NCBI RefSeq assembly: GCF_030035675.1
Contig: NC_084492.1
Coordinates: 27,367,761-27,431,760, forward strand
Direction: 5' to 3'
Source of the DNA: Rhineura floridana
Taxonomy: Eukaryota; Chordata; Lepidosauria; Squamata; Rhineuridae
DNA length: 64,000 nt
The notes beneath the pieces were generated by a model. That model did no database searches, was not told the origin of the DNA, and saw only the letters and a program-made list of their open reading frames with translations. A program made the translations under genes and the position numbers. Below are positions 63,175 through 64,000 of the stretch, piece after piece. The first letter of the stretch is position 1. The number at the start of each line of letters is the position of its first letter.

Positions 63175-64000
63175 TAGTGCAACCAGAGTTTCCACTTTGT
63201 CGGAGTAAATACTGCTAAAGCACTTTGGGTCCCTTTAAATGGAGAGACTCCATTTCCCACCAGTTTGTTAAGGAAACAGACAATGTGACTGTTTTACATT
63301 TCCCCCTTTAAGAATTTTAATACTATTCTTTGTACTTTTTTAGGCTGGGGTCTAAAATGTTATGTCATTTGTAGTCTTTTATCATAGATTTGTATTGCAT
63401 TTGTATTTGCAATTTTTTTAAAAAAAAACTTGAATAAATAGTCAAAAAATGAAATAAATAATAAAGGCCCTTTTTTCTCATCCCAACTAATGGTTCATAT
63501 TCCACAGGTGGGATACAGAGAAGGACAATGGAACTGGGGAAAAGTAAAAAGGAAACCATCTGGACAAAGCATCACTATATTGACCTGCAATGGGCAGGCA
63601 TCGATTCAGGTTGGACAGGGAATTTGAGAATTCGACAAAGCCAGAGTCAAAAGTGGGCTAAACAAGTGAGTTTCTAACTTGATTTCAACAGGGCTATAAA
63701 TCAACCTTACTGTAGTCTTTCTCTTGATTCTGCTTATCAGGATTTTTGTTTCAGTTCTGTCGTATGTCCTGCACCATCATCTCCTTTGCTAGTAACAACG
63801 CCACGTAGAGAGATGCCAGTCTCTTCCAAGCATTGGAATTTCCCCCTTTCTGAGATCTACCGAAGTCTAGTATGTAGTCTTGTGGGGTTTTTTGTGTTTT
63901 TTTGCAATGTTAGGACAGATTCAGATGTTCACTGGGGTACATGGTACAGTCTATTCTGGTGTCTGGAGGGAGAATCAGGGAAGTGAGACAAGATTTCAGA
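63175..64000. other. No recognised feature
   Basis: AT-rich DNA with poly-T/poly-A near 63412-63428, possibly a worn LINE tail (TTGAATAAATAGTC). No exon evidence. Confidence 0.4.

Overview
This window looks like gene-poor nuclear DNA from a squamate reptile (lizard or snake). I found no host protein-coding exon, no intact RNA gene and no CpG-island promoter. The organism call rests on the repeats. There are CR1 LINE 3' ends carrying the ATTCTATG-type tail. There are Bov-B (RTE) LINE 3' ends, one encoding about 107 residues of the ORF2 C-terminus. There are Sauria-type SINEs (tRNA-derived head, Bov-B-like tail) and SINEs with a 5S rRNA head. There are also many short hAT-type DNA elements. I ran no database search; family names come from recognition.

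Layout. 0-6 kb: hAT-type miniature elements, a CR1-like LINE end, an L2-like LINE end and a 5S SINE. 6-9 kb: mostly unassigned DNA. 9-15 kb: miniature elements, a 5S SINE, a CR1-like end, a TG/AG microsatellite, two Sauria SINEs bracketed by one target duplication, and a cluster of tRNA SINEs with a nested hAT element. 15-22 kb: sparse repeats plus two copies of a CAGTGGTGGCTGG hAT family. 22-25 kb: two LTR-like fossils and two SINEs. 25-33 kb: Bov-B end, a 630-bp hAT-like element, an exactly bounded hairpin hAT element, a Sauria-head SINE and CR1. 34-38 kb: hAT miniature elements, one nested in another, and a U6 snRNA/LINE-tail chimera with an 11-bp target duplication. 39-45 kb: tRNA SINEs, CR1, hairpin elements and the first copy of a head-to-head LINE composite. 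45-47.3 kb: a nest made of a CR1-like LINE hit by two hAT elements, one of which contains the second copy of the composite. 49-52 kb: 5S-headed SINE next to a Bov-B end, then an L2-like LINE and a partial local duplicate of it. 52-64 kb: more miniature elements, a 5S SINE nested in a hairpin element, CR1, tRNA SINEs, and low-repeat blocks that could hold conserved non-coding elements.

How the parts relate. The LINEs are the likely source of reverse transcriptase for the SINEs whose tails match theirs (Bov-B for Sauria SINEs; an L2-like tail for the 5S SINEs). The hAT miniature elements carry 8-bp target duplications and depended on transposase from elsewhere. Nothing here forms an operon or pathway. 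The most unusual items are retroposition oddities: the U6/LINE chimera, the two-SINE unit with shared target duplication, and the inverted pair of LINE-LINE composites.
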